NCBI GenBank assembly: GCA_934167885.1 | Contig: CAKPMB010000006.1 | Span: 3,266 to 67,265 of the forward strand | Direction of reading: 5' to 3' | Source: an uncultured Bacilli bacterium | Lineage (GTDB): Bacteria > Bacillota_I > Bacilli_A > RF39 > UBA660 | Length of the DNA stretch: 64,000 bases | In this document: one piece after another, positions 54,490-63,242 of the stretch | How the letters are laid out: each line of letters starts with the position of its first letter | Numbering within the stretch: position 1 is the stretch's first letter | Position numbers and translations under genes: made by a program | The notes under the pieces: model-generated | Databases searched by the model: none | Seen by the model: the letters and a program-made list of their open reading frames with translations, nothing else | What the model was told of the DNA's origin: nothing

Positions 54490-55776
54490 CTAATTTTCAA
54501 TATAATATTTAATACTATCAGCTATAGCTTTAACATAATTAGCGCGTTCTTCTTTAATTTGTTTTAAATTATAATTATTAGAAATATAACCAAGTTCAAT
54601 TAAATAAGCTTCAACACCATGATTACTTAAATAATAAGGGTTTTTGTCATATTTAGGGTTGCGACCATCCGTTAGAGCAGTAGTAATAATACCGCCAGTT
54701 TCACGAATAAAGTAATAATAAGTGGTATTATAATTCATTTTTTCATAAGGAACCCAATTATTTTCTTTAGCTTCTTTGTTAATTGCTAAAATATCATTCT
54801 TTTTATATGTTCTCATGTAAACACCATCTAAGATGCGATTATTACCATTTTTAGAGTATTCACTTGTTGTCTTAGACACAATATTATCAGCGATAAGTTT
54901 AGCAAAATCATGCTTATCACCATTTGCCATATAAACTTCCACTCCCCCGTGACCAATATCTCCACTACCACTATTTAAATGAAGCGATAACATCAATTTG
55001 GCCTTAGTTTCATAAGGAATTCCGGTTCTAGATGCATAACCATAATTTTTTATAAGAACATCATCTTCCCTTGTTAATTTAACCCGAAGTCCCATATTTT
55101 CAAGGGTTTCTTTTAAAGCTTTGGCATATGATAAATTATAGTTTTTTTCAAGTTCACTGCCATTATACGCTCCTGAATCACCACCGCCATGACCAGGATC
55201 TAAAACAATATCATATACATCACTAGGAAGTTTTTTAGCTTCCACATTCATTTCCATAAATTCATAACTTTCATTCTTTTTAAAGTCAATAATTATATTA
55301 TTATGTTTATCATTTTTAGTTATTGTCCAATAATCAAGATTTTCATAATCAGTATTATTAGTCAAATTATAATAATTCGTATTGTTATTATCACTAACTT
55401 TTAATAATAAAATATACTTATCAATAGCCATCTTTTCTAAGTTAATTCCTTCGTTTATATATTTATTAGTTTTAAAAGATATTGTATCTTGTGTTTTAGT
55501 AATATTTAAAGGATACTCTACTTCATTATTCATACTTTTTAAAACCAATACTATCTTATCATATGAAGAAACGTTTGCAATTTCACCTTCAACATTAAAA
55601 TACTTTCCATAAATCGTCCATTTAGAAACTGAAACAGTCTTATCTTTATTTACAGATGATAATATTTTTTCTAAATCATTCAAAGAAATTTCATTGGCAC
55701 TTTTACCTTTTGAAAAACTCTTGTATAAAAATAATGCTATTATCAAAACTAAACAAATTATTAAAACCTTTTTCAT
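54490..55776 (-). CDS. N-acetylmuramoyl-L-alanine amidase (Amidase_3)
   Basis: Zinc amidase that cuts the glycan-peptide link of peptidoglycan. N-terminal anchor span (about 3-20), a beta-rich region of unknown role (30-170), then the amidase: VLDPGHGGGDSGA with His196, Glu210 (SELEKN), His266 (LSLHLNSG) and a terminal Glu in YLIELGYISN. 428 residues. Not sortase-linked; the membrane anchor faces it to the wall. Follows the SUF-like genes after a terminator. Confidence 0.93.
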   Translation of the reverse strand: MKKVLIICLVLIIALFLYKSFSKGKSANEISLNDLEKILSSVNKDKTVSVSKWTIYGKYFNVEGEIANVSSYDKIVLVLKSMNNEVEYPLNITKTQDTISFKTNKYINEGINLEKMAIDKYILLLKVSDNNNTNYYNLTNNTDYENLDYWTITKNDKHNNIIIDFKKNESYEFMEMNVEAKKLPSDVYDIVLDPGHGGGDSGAYNGSELEKNYNLSYAKALKETLENMGLRVKLTREDDVLIKNYGYASRTGIPYETKAKLMLSLHLNSGSGDIGHGGVEVYMANGDKHDFAKLIADNIVSKTTSEYSKNGNNRILDGVYMRTYKKNDILAINKEAKENNWVPYEKMNYNTTYYYFIRETGGIITTALTDGRNPKYDKNPYYLSNHGVEAYLIELGYISNNYNLKQIKEERANYVKAIADSIKYYIEN

Positions 55777-55815
55777 TTTGTCACCCTATCATTTATTATA
55801 GTATAACATAGTTAC

Positions 55816-55844
55816 AAAAAAAACATCAAAATATTTTGACGTTT
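55816..55844 (-). terminator. Intrinsic terminator downstream of the 184-aa gene
   Basis: Minus-strand RNA: AAACGUCAAAA pairs with UUUUGAUGUUU (one G-U), then U-run. Confidence 0.7.
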
Positions 55845-56397
55845 ATATTCCTAAAGTTTTATTTAATTCATCTTTTATTTGTTGCATATCTTTTAAATTA
55901 TCTTCTGTAATTGATGAGTATACATCAATATAATAGTTTTTAATTCTAACCATATAGTGATAATTATATACTACGTTATTATCATCAGCCATTTCCGATA
56001 CAACTTTTCTAAATTCTCTAATGCTTAAATTTTTCTTATCTTTTTCACTCAATACCTTTTGTTCAAATACCTTGACATCTTCACTATTTTCTTTTTGAAC
56101 ATTCTTCTCGCTTTCAAAAAATTTTTCAGCACTCGTTTTATTTTCAAATGTCCAAACCGTTATACTATATTTTTCACCTGATGCAAATAAAACATCACTA
56201 CATCCTATGCTTTTTAAATAAGCCGTATCAAAAATATCAGAATTTTTATAAACTTCTAAGCCTTTTGATTCAATATAATTTAAAGTATTTTCTTTTATAC
56301 TAGTATTTTTACGATAAATAACAAAAAATACTAGTAGTGAAACCATTAAAACCCCTAAAACAATCATTACTATTAATTTTATTTTATTCTTTTTCAT
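55843..56397 (-). CDS. Hypothetical membrane-anchored 184-aa protein
   Basis: One N-terminal span (about 8-28), then a soluble extracytoplasmic domain of mixed alpha/beta content with NYHYMVRIKNYYIDVYSSITEDNL near the end and a single conserved-looking Cys (SIGCSDVL). No catalytic motif and no recognised family. It overlaps the RluD stop by four bases (ATGA), so it belongs to the lspA-rluD operon. May be a lipid- or wall-facing accessory. Confidence 0.6.
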   Translation of the reverse strand: MKKNKIKLIVMIVLGVLMVSLLVFFVIYRKNTSIKENTLNYIESKGLEVYKNSDIFDTAYLKSIGCSDVLFASGEKYSITVWTFENKTSAEKFFESEKNVQKENSEDVKVFEQKVLSEKDKKNLSIREFRKVVSEMADDNNVVYNYHYMVRIKNYYIDVYSSITEDNLKDMQQIKDELNKTLGI

Positions 56398-57281
56398 ATC
56401 TCTCCTACATATTCATGCATTATATCAAAAAATTCTTGTGGTGGTTCTTTTTCAAATTTTAAATGTCTACCTGTAATTGGATGATCAAATTCAATTCTTG
56501 TTGAATGTAATAATTGACCAAATGAAGGATTTATTAAATGTTTACTATACACTGGATCATTTACAACTGGATGATTTATATAGGCCATGTGAACTCTTAT
56601 TTGATGAGTTCTTCCTGTTTTTAAGTAACATTCAATAAGTGTTGCATTTCTAAATCTTTCAATAACTTTAAAATCAGTAATAGCGAACTTACTATTAACA
56701 TCCGTTACTGCCATCTTTTCACGATTTTTCATATCATGACCAATTGGAGCATCAATGGTGCCTGTTTCGTGATTAATAACACCTTGAACAAGAGCAATAT
56801 AAGTTCTTTTAACAAGACGTTCTTGAATCATTTTTGATAATAATTCATGCGTTTTATCATCTTTTGCTACCAACATAAGGCCACTGGTATCTTTATCAAG
56901 TCGATGAACTATACCTGGCCTTATTTCATCATGTGATAAATTAAACTTGCCAATAAGAGCATTAACTAAAGTCCCTTGGTAATTGCCAGGCGCTGGATGA
57001 GTAACCATCCCACTTGGTTTGTTAATGACTAATAAATAATCATCTTCATACAAAATATCAAGAGGAATGTCTTCACCTTCAATTTTTATTGAAAAATCCA
57101 AATCATCCAATACTTCTATTTCATCACCCGGCATAACCTTATAACTATTATTAACAACCTTGCTATTAACAATAACTTTATCACCTTTTATCAAACCTTG
57201 AACTTTACTTCGCGATATATCAAGTTTATCCGGCAAATATTTATCAATTCTTCCGCCATCTTCTTGACACTTTATTACCAT
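56394..57281 (-). CDS. rluD: RluD-family 23S rRNA pseudouridine synthase
   Basis: S4 domain at the N-terminus (GGRIDKYLPDKLDISRSKVQGLIKGDKVIVN) then the RluA-type synthase domain: catalytic Asp in GIVHRLDKDTSGLMLVAK, followed by LVKRTYIALVQG and TGRTHQIRVHMAYINHPVVND. 295 residues. The start is the second Met because AGGAGG is too close to the first. Overlaps lspA by 38 bases, the usual lspA-rluD order. Confidence 0.93.
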   Translation of the reverse strand: MVIKCQEDGGRIDKYLPDKLDISRSKVQGLIKGDKVIVNSKVVNNSYKVMPGDEIEVLDDLDFSIKIEGEDIPLDILYEDDYLLVINKPSGMVTHPAPGNYQGTLVNALIGKFNLSHDEIRPGIVHRLDKDTSGLMLVAKDDKTHELLSKMIQERLVKRTYIALVQGVINHETGTIDAPIGHDMKNREKMAVTDVNSKFAITDFKVIERFRNATLIECYLKTGRTHQIRVHMAYINHPVVNDPVYSKHLINPSFGQLLHSTRIEFDHPITGRHLKFEKEPPQEFFDIMHEYVGEI

Positions 57282-57732
57282 GCTCATCCCTCCTTTCTAA
57301 TAACATACAAATTCCTAAAATTATCACCCCAACAACAATAAAACAATCCGCTAAATTAAATACAGGATAATTATAAGAACCCAAACGAAAATCTAGAAAA
57401 TCAATAACATAACCATATGCTAATCTATCAGATAAATTCCCTAATATTCCTCCTGTAATCATACTATAAGCAAAACTATCTAATTTCTTTAATGAGGTAT
57501 TATTCAAACTTTTATAAATATAAAATAAAGCAATAACGGTAACTAATAAAATTAACGATTGACTATCTTGAAATATTGAAAAAGCCGCTCCAGAATTACG
57601 AACATAAGTAAGATTAAAAAAGTTAGGAATAATTTTAATACTTTCATATAATTTAAAATAATGAATAACCAATTGTTTCGATATTAAATCTAAAACCCAA
57701 AACAACAATATATAAATATAAGTTCGTTTCAT
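57244..57732 (-). CDS. lspA: Signal peptidase II (prolipoprotein)
   Basis: Removes signal peptides from prolipoproteins. Four membrane spans; catalytic Asp111 (GYVIDFLDF) and Asp129 (FNLADCFI), and the NxxS/SGAAFSIFQ box before span 2. 162 residues. First gene of the lspA-rluD-184aa operon; SD AGGTGAAAT. Lgt is not nearby. Confidence 0.95.
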   Translation of the reverse strand: MKRTYIYILLFWVLDLISKQLVIHYFKLYESIKIIPNFFNLTYVRNSGAAFSIFQDSQSLILLVTVIALFYIYKSLNNTSLKKLDSFAYSMITGGILGNLSDRLAYGYVIDFLDFRLGSYNYPVFNLADCFIVVGVIILGICMLLERRDEHGNKVSRRWRKN

Positions 57733-57812
57733 ATTTCACCTAATAGAATTTTACATTATTTTTTATTTTATAGCAAGAAAATATAAATAGTTATAATTTT
57801 TTAGTTTAATAT

Positions 57813-58592
57813 TTAATTAGCACCTTCCAAAGAAGAATCATATACCTTGTCTTTTATTAATTTTAATATCTCAATAACATCAAAGTGATGACTACTTGAA
57901 CACATTCCAAATAATAAGAAAATATCTTTAATCATATCTTTATTTTCTTTGTCAATTTTTAATATACCATATGGTGTCTTCAAAGATGTGTTACCAACAA
58001 TATCACTGCTATTATTAAATTCTAAAACAGGAATATCAATATACAACATTGGTTGTGTTCCAGTTCCAAATTGTTGTTTTTGAATCGATATTTCAACAAC
58101 AATGTCGCTAGTATCATATTTTTTGTAAAAGGTCGGCAAAGTAACAACTGATTCAGAGAATGGCACATCATTAATTACAAGATCACCTAAAAGCTTTAAT
58201 TGAATAGTATATTTGTCTTTTAAATAAGTAGATGTTTTTTCAATATTTTGAATTAAATCATCAAGTTCATTTTTTTTAATTAAGGCATTTTTACATAATA
58301 AATACAATATTTCTGACAATTCATAAGGGTTTTTAGTCTTACCATTCGCCCCTTTAAATTTAATATCATCTAACATGGTTGTTTTTTCAGCATCACCTAA
58401 AACTCTATCATAACCTATTTGCCATTCAACGTAAGCATTAGATGGGATTTTAGTGGTTGTTGGTGCAAAACCTTGACCATAATCGTCTGTAAAATTGCGA
58501 ACTTTACAGCGAAACTTTCCCTTACATTTTAAAGGAACATTTATCAATACCGCTTTTTCTTTATCATCATAATAAATTTGTGAATTTTTCAT
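57813..58592 (-). CDS. Unrecognised 259-aa protein divergent from a DNA methyltransferase
   Basis: Start at the Met of MKNSQIYY, after GGAGGTTTT. The product is basic to neutral with beta-rich N-terminal part (KAVLINVPLKCKGKFRCKVRN), helical middle (SEILYLLCKNALIKKNELDDLIQNIEK) and a repeated QPMLYIDIPVLEF strand. No clear PD-(D/E)XK, HNH or GIY-YIG motif is readable. Adjacency to a type II-like methyltransferase on the opposite strand suggests an unrecognised endonuclease, but that is inference from position only. No homologue known to me. Confidence 0.5.
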   Translation of the reverse strand: MKNSQIYYDDKEKAVLINVPLKCKGKFRCKVRNFTDDYGQGFAPTTTKIPSNAYVEWQIGYDRVLGDAEKTTMLDDIKFKGANGKTKNPYELSEILYLLCKNALIKKNELDDLIQNIEKTSTYLKDKYTIQLKLLGDLVINDVPFSESVVTLPTFYKKYDTSDIVVEISIQKQQFGTGTQPMLYIDIPVLEFNNSSDIVGNTSLKTPYGILKIDKENKDMIKDIFLLFGMCSSSHHFDVIEILKLIKDKVYDSSLEGAN

Positions 58593-58611
58593 AAAACCTC
58601 CAACCACTTTG

Positions 58612-58617
58612 ATTATA
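58612..58617 (-). promoter_or_regulatory. Predicted -10 of the 259-aa gene
   Basis: Minus strand TGTTATAAT gives an extended -10; no good -35 is seen, so this is a weak call. Confidence 0.35.
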
Positions 58618-58648
58618 ACACGTTAATCACTAAATAGATTATAAAATG

Positions 58649-58677
58649 TTGCATTTAAGTTATTTTATCATTATAAT
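58649..58677 (+). promoter_or_regulatory. Predicted promoter of the left DNA methyltransferase
   Basis: TTGCAT, 17-base spacer, TATAAT, with AAGGAGG 7 bases before the ATG. The -35 equals that of the right-hand methyltransferase. Confidence 0.7.
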
Positions 58678-58693
58678 TTACTAAGGAGGATGT

Positions 58694-59851
58694 ATGGAAA
58701 AACTTTCAAAAAACAACCATTTAACCAAAGATGAGATAGTCAAAAATGGTAGTATTTTTACACCACCTTATATCGTTAATTTAGTTTATAATTATATAAA
58801 CTGTTTTATTGACGAAAAAACAATAATTGGCGATTTTGGCTCAGGTTATGGTGCTTTTATAGATACTTTTCAAAATACGGGAAAGAAATGTTTTGGCACA
58901 GAAATAGACGATAGATCATATCTTTTTTTATGTCAACATTTTAATAACATCACTTTTTATCACGAAAATTCTTTAATTAATGTAAATAGAAGAAAATATG
59001 CCATAAAGAAAAGTGATAAACTAATAATAATTGGTAATCCTCCATACAACGATACTACAAGTCAGTATAAAAAAGGGGCAAAAGGAACAATTCTCTGTGA
59101 TGATGATATAAAATCAAGAGACATGGGTATTAGTTTTTTAAAACTTTTTAATAAACTAGAAGCTGATTACATTTGTATTCTTCATCCCCTATCTTATTTA
59201 ATAAAAAAACAGAATTTTAATAGTTTAGGAACTTTTACAAAAAATTATAGACTATTAAAAGCCACTATTTTTTCAAGCAAAGAATTTGAATCAATAAAAA
59301 AAGGCAACGCTGAATTTCCAGTCATTGCCGCATGTTATGAAAGAAATGAAACAGGAATGGACTATAATTACATTGAAAGCTTTAGATTTGATATATACCA
59401 AAATACCAAAACTTTTTGTCTAAATGATATTATGACTATTGATGGTCTTATTGCTAAATATCCGAGCAAACAAGATAGCACTCCCCTACAATTTTATACG
59501 CAAAGAGATATGAACTCTCTTATGAGAAATGCAACATTTATTGAAGGCCCTAAAAATAATGGTATAAATGTGACTATTGATAATTTGTATCAATATGCAT
59601 GGTTATACTTTCTAAAAGAAAATTTTAAAGTATCACAAAATGCTTTCTTATATGGTAATTTATCACCACTATGTTTTAATAAAATAAATGATCCAAAATA
59701 TAAAAATATTTTAATATCATACGCTTATAATAATTCTAATTTAGTATCACATTATTTCAAAAAAGAAAAATTAGTAGAAAAATATGGACAACTAACAACT
59801 AATTACGAACTACTCTATGAACAACTTCAAAATATATATTATTTCAATTAA
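58694..59851 (+). CDS. Adenine-specific DNA methyltransferase (type II-like)
   Basis: SAM motif I region DFGSGYGAFID (about 46-56) after FTPPYIVNLVYNY, then catalytic motif IV IGNPPYND (about 113-120). The (D/N)PP(Y/F) form is used by N6-adenine or N4-cytosine enzymes. 385 residues, with a C-terminal target-recognition region (IESFRFDIYQNTKTFCLNDIM and YFKKEKLVEKYGQLTTNYELLYEQL). Divergent from a gene of unknown function; no recognisable restriction gene follows it on the same strand. Could be solitary or part of an R-M pair. Convergent terminator downstream. Confidence 0.87.
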   Translation: MEKLSKNNHLTKDEIVKNGSIFTPPYIVNLVYNYINCFIDEKTIIGDFGSGYGAFIDTFQNTGKKCFGTEIDDRSYLFLCQHFNNITFYHENSLINVNRRKYAIKKSDKLIIIGNPPYNDTTSQYKKGAKGTILCDDDIKSRDMGISFLKLFNKLEADYICILHPLSYLIKKQNFNSLGTFTKNYRLLKATIFSSKEFESIKKGNAEFPVIAACYERNETGMDYNYIESFRFDIYQNTKTFCLNDIMTIDGLIAKYPSKQDSTPLQFYTQRDMNSLMRNATFIEGPKNNGINVTIDNLYQYAWLYFLKENFKVSQNAFLYGNLSPLCFNKINDPKYKNILISYAYNNSNLVSHYFKKEKLVEKYGQLTTNYELLYEQLQNIYYFN

Positions 59852-59884
59852 AAACAGCGAATAAAAACTATATCGCTGTTTTCT
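59851..59884. terminator. Bidirectional terminator between the methyltransferase and DUF2130 gene
   Basis: AAAACAGCGA and TCGCTGTTTT (10-bp perfect stem) around a 12-base loop; T-runs on both sides. Confidence 0.85.
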
Positions 59885-59972
59885 TTATAAAAATTTATTC
59901 AATTAATTAAATAATCATTAATTTTATTAAAAATAACTATCTTTCAAATAATTAACTATCTTTATACTTTAA

Positions 59973-61601
59973 TTAAACTTCTTCATCTTCAGTTTGATTT
60001 TTCAATTGCTCAAACATTTCTGTCATTGTCTTGTTGCCATTTATTAATTTTTTTATTGTTAGACTATCAGCTTTGTCATTAGCAATTCTTAAATTACGAT
60101 CGCTTGATAATAAGGCATCTTTAATTTTTTGAAGATGAGTAATGGTAGCATCAATTTCATCAATCGCTTTACTAAATTTTTCGGAAGCAAGACGATAATT
60201 TCTAGCAAAACCTTCTTTAAATTTATTTATATTATCCTCAAAATTAGATATATCAACACTTTGATTTTGAATTAAAACAAGTTGTTTTTTATAATCAAGG
60301 GCTTTTAGGGAGGCATTACGTAACATGGTAATTATAGGAACAAAGAACTGTGGACGAATAACATACATTTTTTCATACTTATACGAAACATCTACAATAC
60401 CGCTATTGTATATTTCATTATCTATCTCTAATAGTGAAACTAAAACCGCATACTCACACTTTTTCTCTTTTCTATCTTTATCAAGTTCTTTGAAGAAATC
60501 TTCATTTTTATGTTTGTTAACCGTTTCTAATGATTCATTTTTCATTTCAAACATAATAGAAACTATTTCATTGCCTTCTTCATCGTAGTCTCTAAATATA
60601 AAATCACCCTTAGAACCAGTTCTAGCATCATTATCTTTTTCAAAATAAGTGTTCTTACCAAAAATATTTCGAATACGACTAAATTCATAATTACAATGTT
60701 GTTCTAATGATTCACCAACAATCTTAGTAGATTGTCTAGCTTTTAAATCTTTATAGTAATCAATCATTTCATCTTTACTCTTTAACTTACTATCATATGA
60801 TTCTTTAAGTGTCTTTTCTTTAAGTTCATATTCCGTCTTACTAATTTCTAGTTTATTTTTTAAACTAGTTATCTCTTGTTCTTTTTCTAAATTAATTTTT
60901 TCAAACTCTTGTTGTTTTAGTGAATCTTTTAATTTAATATCACCTTCTAAGTTAGAGATTTTTAGTTTTAAATTATTAATTTCTTCATTATAAAGATTTT
61001 CGGTATCACTTTTAACATTTTTAACCTCTAACTCTTTTTCACTTTTAATTTTGCTTATTTCTGAGTCATATTGACTTTTATTGCTAGCTAAATCATGTTG
61101 TAAGTTTGAAACCTTTAGTTCTAACTCCTTAATCTCCTTATTATAACGAGTCTCTGTAGCACTTTTAATATTCTCTACTTCAAGATTTTTTTGTTCGTTA
61201 ATTTTACTTAAAGTCGCTTCATACTTATCTTTATTATTTTCAAGTTCCTTACGCAAATTGGCAAGTTCTAATTCTAATTGATTAACCTCATCTTTAGATG
61301 ATGCCAAAATCTTTATTTTAACATTTTCTATTTCACTAATATTCTTCTCATGTTGCACATTCAATTTGTTTTTCAAGTCATCTATTTCTTTATCTTTTTG
61401 GGTAATTTCAAGAAAGTGCTCCCTATCAAGTTCTGTTTTAATTATCTTTAATTCACTTTCTTTTTCGTTCTTATACTGTCTTTCTTTTTCTAAAACAAGC
61501 TTATTAAATTCATCATTACGAACTTGACTTAAAATTGATTCATAATCATTTTCATCAATTTTGAACACCGTTCCGCATTTTGGACATTTTAATTCATTCA
61601 T
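59973..61601 (-). CDS. DUF2130 protein: coiled coil plus PD-(D/E)XK-like nuclease domain
   Basis: N-terminal CPKC knuckle (residues 6-9), then about 260 residues of heptad-rich coiled coil, including a tandem 51-residue duplication (about 127-177 and 178-228, each with EVxNxKSxTE...NL). The C-terminal domain has GESLEQHCNYEF (Glu298) and nuclease-type SKGDFIF (Asp333) and FEMKNE (Glu352, Lys354), the D...ExK of RmuC/PD-(D/E)XK folds. 542 residues. SD AAAGGTGT. It lies in a region rich in DNA modification genes, suggesting DNA-processing or defence use. Confidence 0.84.
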   Translation of the reverse strand: MNELKCPKCGTVFKIDENDYESILSQVRNDEFNKLVLEKERQYKNEKESELKIIKTELDREHFLEITQKDKEIDDLKNKLNVQHEKNISEIENVKIKILASSKDEVNQLELELANLRKELENNKDKYEATLSKINEQKNLEVENIKSATETRYNKEIKELELKVSNLQHDLASNKSQYDSEISKIKSEKELEVKNVKSDTENLYNEEINNLKLKISNLEGDIKLKDSLKQQEFEKINLEKEQEITSLKNKLEISKTEYELKEKTLKESYDSKLKSKDEMIDYYKDLKARQSTKIVGESLEQHCNYEFSRIRNIFGKNTYFEKDNDARTGSKGDFIFRDYDEEGNEIVSIMFEMKNESLETVNKHKNEDFFKELDKDRKEKKCEYAVLVSLLEIDNEIYNSGIVDVSYKYEKMYVIRPQFFVPIITMLRNASLKALDYKKQLVLIQNQSVDISNFEDNINKFKEGFARNYRLASEKFSKAIDEIDATITHLQKIKDALLSSDRNLRIANDKADSLTIKKLINGNKTMTEMFEQLKNQTEDEEV

Positions 61602-61610
61602 ACACCTTTA

Positions 61611-61625
61611 ACCTAACATTTAGGT
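61611..61625. promoter_or_regulatory. Inverted repeat and minicistron in the DUF2130 5' leader
   Basis: ACCTAA-CAT-TTAGGT lies between a strong AGGAGG and the weaker SD of the DUF2130 gene. On the minus strand the AGGAGG is followed by ATGACCTAA (Met-Thr-stop) and by ATGTTAGGTTAA (Met-Leu-Gly-stop). Could be a leader that couples or represses initiation; chance is also possible. Confidence 0.3.
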
Positions 61626-61688
61626 CATCCTCCTTCTATTATTTTAAAATAAACTATATTTAATTAATAAAACAGTCTAATCTCTTTA

Positions 61689-62210
61689 TCAATTTTTACA
61701 AATACTAACATTAAAATCACTTTTTGAATATTTCTTGCCAAACATGCTAGGCGTAAAATATATGACTTCACCGTCGTCATTAACGGCAAAAATATGTAAG
61801 CATAAGACTTCAGCCGCTTCTTTAGGTATCCTTCTTAATGCAACTTGAGCTGATTCCCAACACAAACCTAATCCGTATTTATATGCATGATTTATGCTAG
61901 AGATTTTCCCAGTATCTTTAGAAACAGAATACCTTTTTACATCCATTCTTGTAACTATTTGCCCTAAAGCATTAAGCCACCCTTCTTTATTAATTGATGA
62001 AGCAGATTTTGCATATGATTTTCCCTTACATTCAATATAAAAGTATTCGCTATTCAACTTGCCACCTACAAGTTTAATATCTACGCCATGTTTGTGTAAA
62101 TCTTGTTTAACAGTCTTTTCACGATGCCAGTTACCATTCTTTTTATTATGCATAAATTCCATTATTCTTTCAGCTATATAATCTTCTGTTATTTTGACTT
62201 GTTCCATCAT
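61689..62210 (-). CDS. PD-(D/E)XK nuclease-like protein
   Basis: 173 residues from MMEQVKITEDYIAERI, chosen for GAGGTGC just upstream; a longer upstream Met adds a hydrophobic stretch without a better SD. Asp44 (HGVDIKLVGG) and Glu60-x-Lys62 (FYIECKGKSY) form the PD-(D/E)XK core; a helix with NALGQIVTRM follows, as in Mrr/VRR-like nucleases. Probably a DNA-cleaving enzyme or a derived DNA-binding protein. The neighbouring genes favour a defence or mobile role. Confidence 0.72.
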   Translation of the reverse strand: MMEQVKITEDYIAERIMEFMHNKKNGNWHREKTVKQDLHKHGVDIKLVGGKLNSEYFYIECKGKSYAKSASSINKEGWLNALGQIVTRMDVKRYSVSKDTGKISSINHAYKYGLGLCWESAQVALRRIPKEAAEVLCLHIFAVNDDGEVIYFTPSMFGKKYSKSDFNVSICKN

Positions 62211-62223
62211 GCACCTCAAGGCA

Positions 62224-62229
62224 ATTATA
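62224..62229 (-). promoter_or_regulatory. Extended -10 of the PD-(D/E)XK gene
   Basis: Minus strand reads TGCTATAAT 14 bases before the start; no clear -35, as usual for TGn promoters. Confidence 0.5.
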
Positions 62230-62443
62230 GCATACAACAATGGGATATGTATGTGCATTTTTCTTTTTTAATTAAGTTTTGCATAATAAAGTGAATTGTT
62301 TTCGTAAAACTATATTTAATCTAAAAATTTACAGTATTTTATTAATTCTTTTAAATAAAAAAGAGGATTTAACCATTTAGAGTAAAAGCCAGTTTTTAAT
62401 TTAAGTTTTTAGTTGTAATTTTATAATTGATAAAAACGCTTGA

Positions 62444-62575
62444 CTATTTTTTTAATTGTATAATTTTTACTTTTGATTTATGCTTTCTTTCATTAAATAC
62501 ACTATTTGCAATTTTCATATATTGATGAGTTGATTCAATTTCACCACTTGCATCAAGTTTTTGGTTTAAATCCAT
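62444..62575 (-). CDS. Small 43-aa protein overlapping the 131-aa gene
   Basis: MDLNQKLDASGEIESTHQY then MKIANSVFNERKHKSKVKIIQLKK. Its ATG overlaps the stop of the upstream gene (ATGGATTTAA), a -1 frame overlap of 10 bases. It could be a coupled gene or the displaced C-terminus of one longer protein after a frameshift. No SD of its own other than AAAAG. Product helical and basic at the end. Not recognised. Confidence 0.4.
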   Translation of the reverse strand: MDLNQKLDASGEIESTHQYMKIANSVFNERKHKSKVKIIQLKK

Positions 62576-62961
62576 TTTATCTTTTGAAATTTATTTTCAA
62601 ATTCTACCGGTTTAATATTAGTTCCTCTTAACTCATTAATCATCCTTATAAACTGTCCAATAACAGCACGACTAAATCCTCTTATACAAATATAACTATT
62701 TTTATTAGCTACAATAAAATCCATAAGTTTATCATAGTTACCAATAATTTGATTTTGATTTATCCAGTTGCCATCAAACTTTGTATCTAAGTATATAATT
62801 GGTTTAGTATTTGAACCAAGCTTTTTAATATAAAAGCAATTTTCTAAATTATCCACAAAATCAAAATTATTAATACTAAATAATTTTTCACCACTTATAA
62901 CAAAATAGTTTGAAAAAATATGTTTTTTACCATCATGCTTAGTTATTATTTCTTCTTTCAT
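62566..62961 (-). CDS. Hypothetical 131-aa protein
   Basis: Begins MKEEIITKHDGKKHIFSNYFVI with beta strands, then TKPIIYLDTKFDGNWINQNQIIG and a helical SRAVIGQFIRMINELRGTN stretch. No SD is visible before the ATG and no promoter stands out, so the gene may be truncated, leaderless or started elsewhere. I do not recognise the family. It lies alone between the nuclease gene and an AT-rich gap. Confidence 0.45.
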   Translation of the reverse strand: MKEEIITKHDGKKHIFSNYFVISGEKLFSINNFDFVDNLENCFYIKKLGSNTKPIIYLDTKFDGNWINQNQIIGNYDKLMDFIVANKNSYICIRGFSRAVIGQFIRMINELRGTNIKPVEFENKFQKIKWI

Positions 62962-63217
62962 AATATAAAATTTTAAAATGTTTTACCACAAAAGCCAATA
63001 AAGTATGGCATTTTAGCAAAAAATTAACTCAGATAGCAAAATTAATAATTTTTATCAAACTTATACAAATTTATTTAATTATTTATGTTCATACTCTAAT
63101 TTTTTTAAATTTTAAAAATGTTTTTAATTTCTAATAAAGTTAAATATTTTCTAGATAAATCAACTTTATAAATATCTGATAAATTTTTAATAAGAAAATC
63201 ATATACACTAAACAAGA

Positions 63218-63241
63218 ACAAAAATGAGAGCTTTCGCTCTC
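63218..63241 (-). terminator. Terminator downstream of the coding-like scar
   Basis: Minus-strand RNA: GAGAGC, GAAA tetraloop, GCUCUC, then AUUUUUG. It faces left although no intact minus-strand gene lies to its right in the window. Confidence 0.75.
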
Positions 63242-63242
63242 T

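Noticed and set aside
63218..63241. Terminator assigned to the right-hand methyltransferase
   Set aside because: The hairpin and U-run work only on minus-strand RNA, and that gene is plus and lies to the right.
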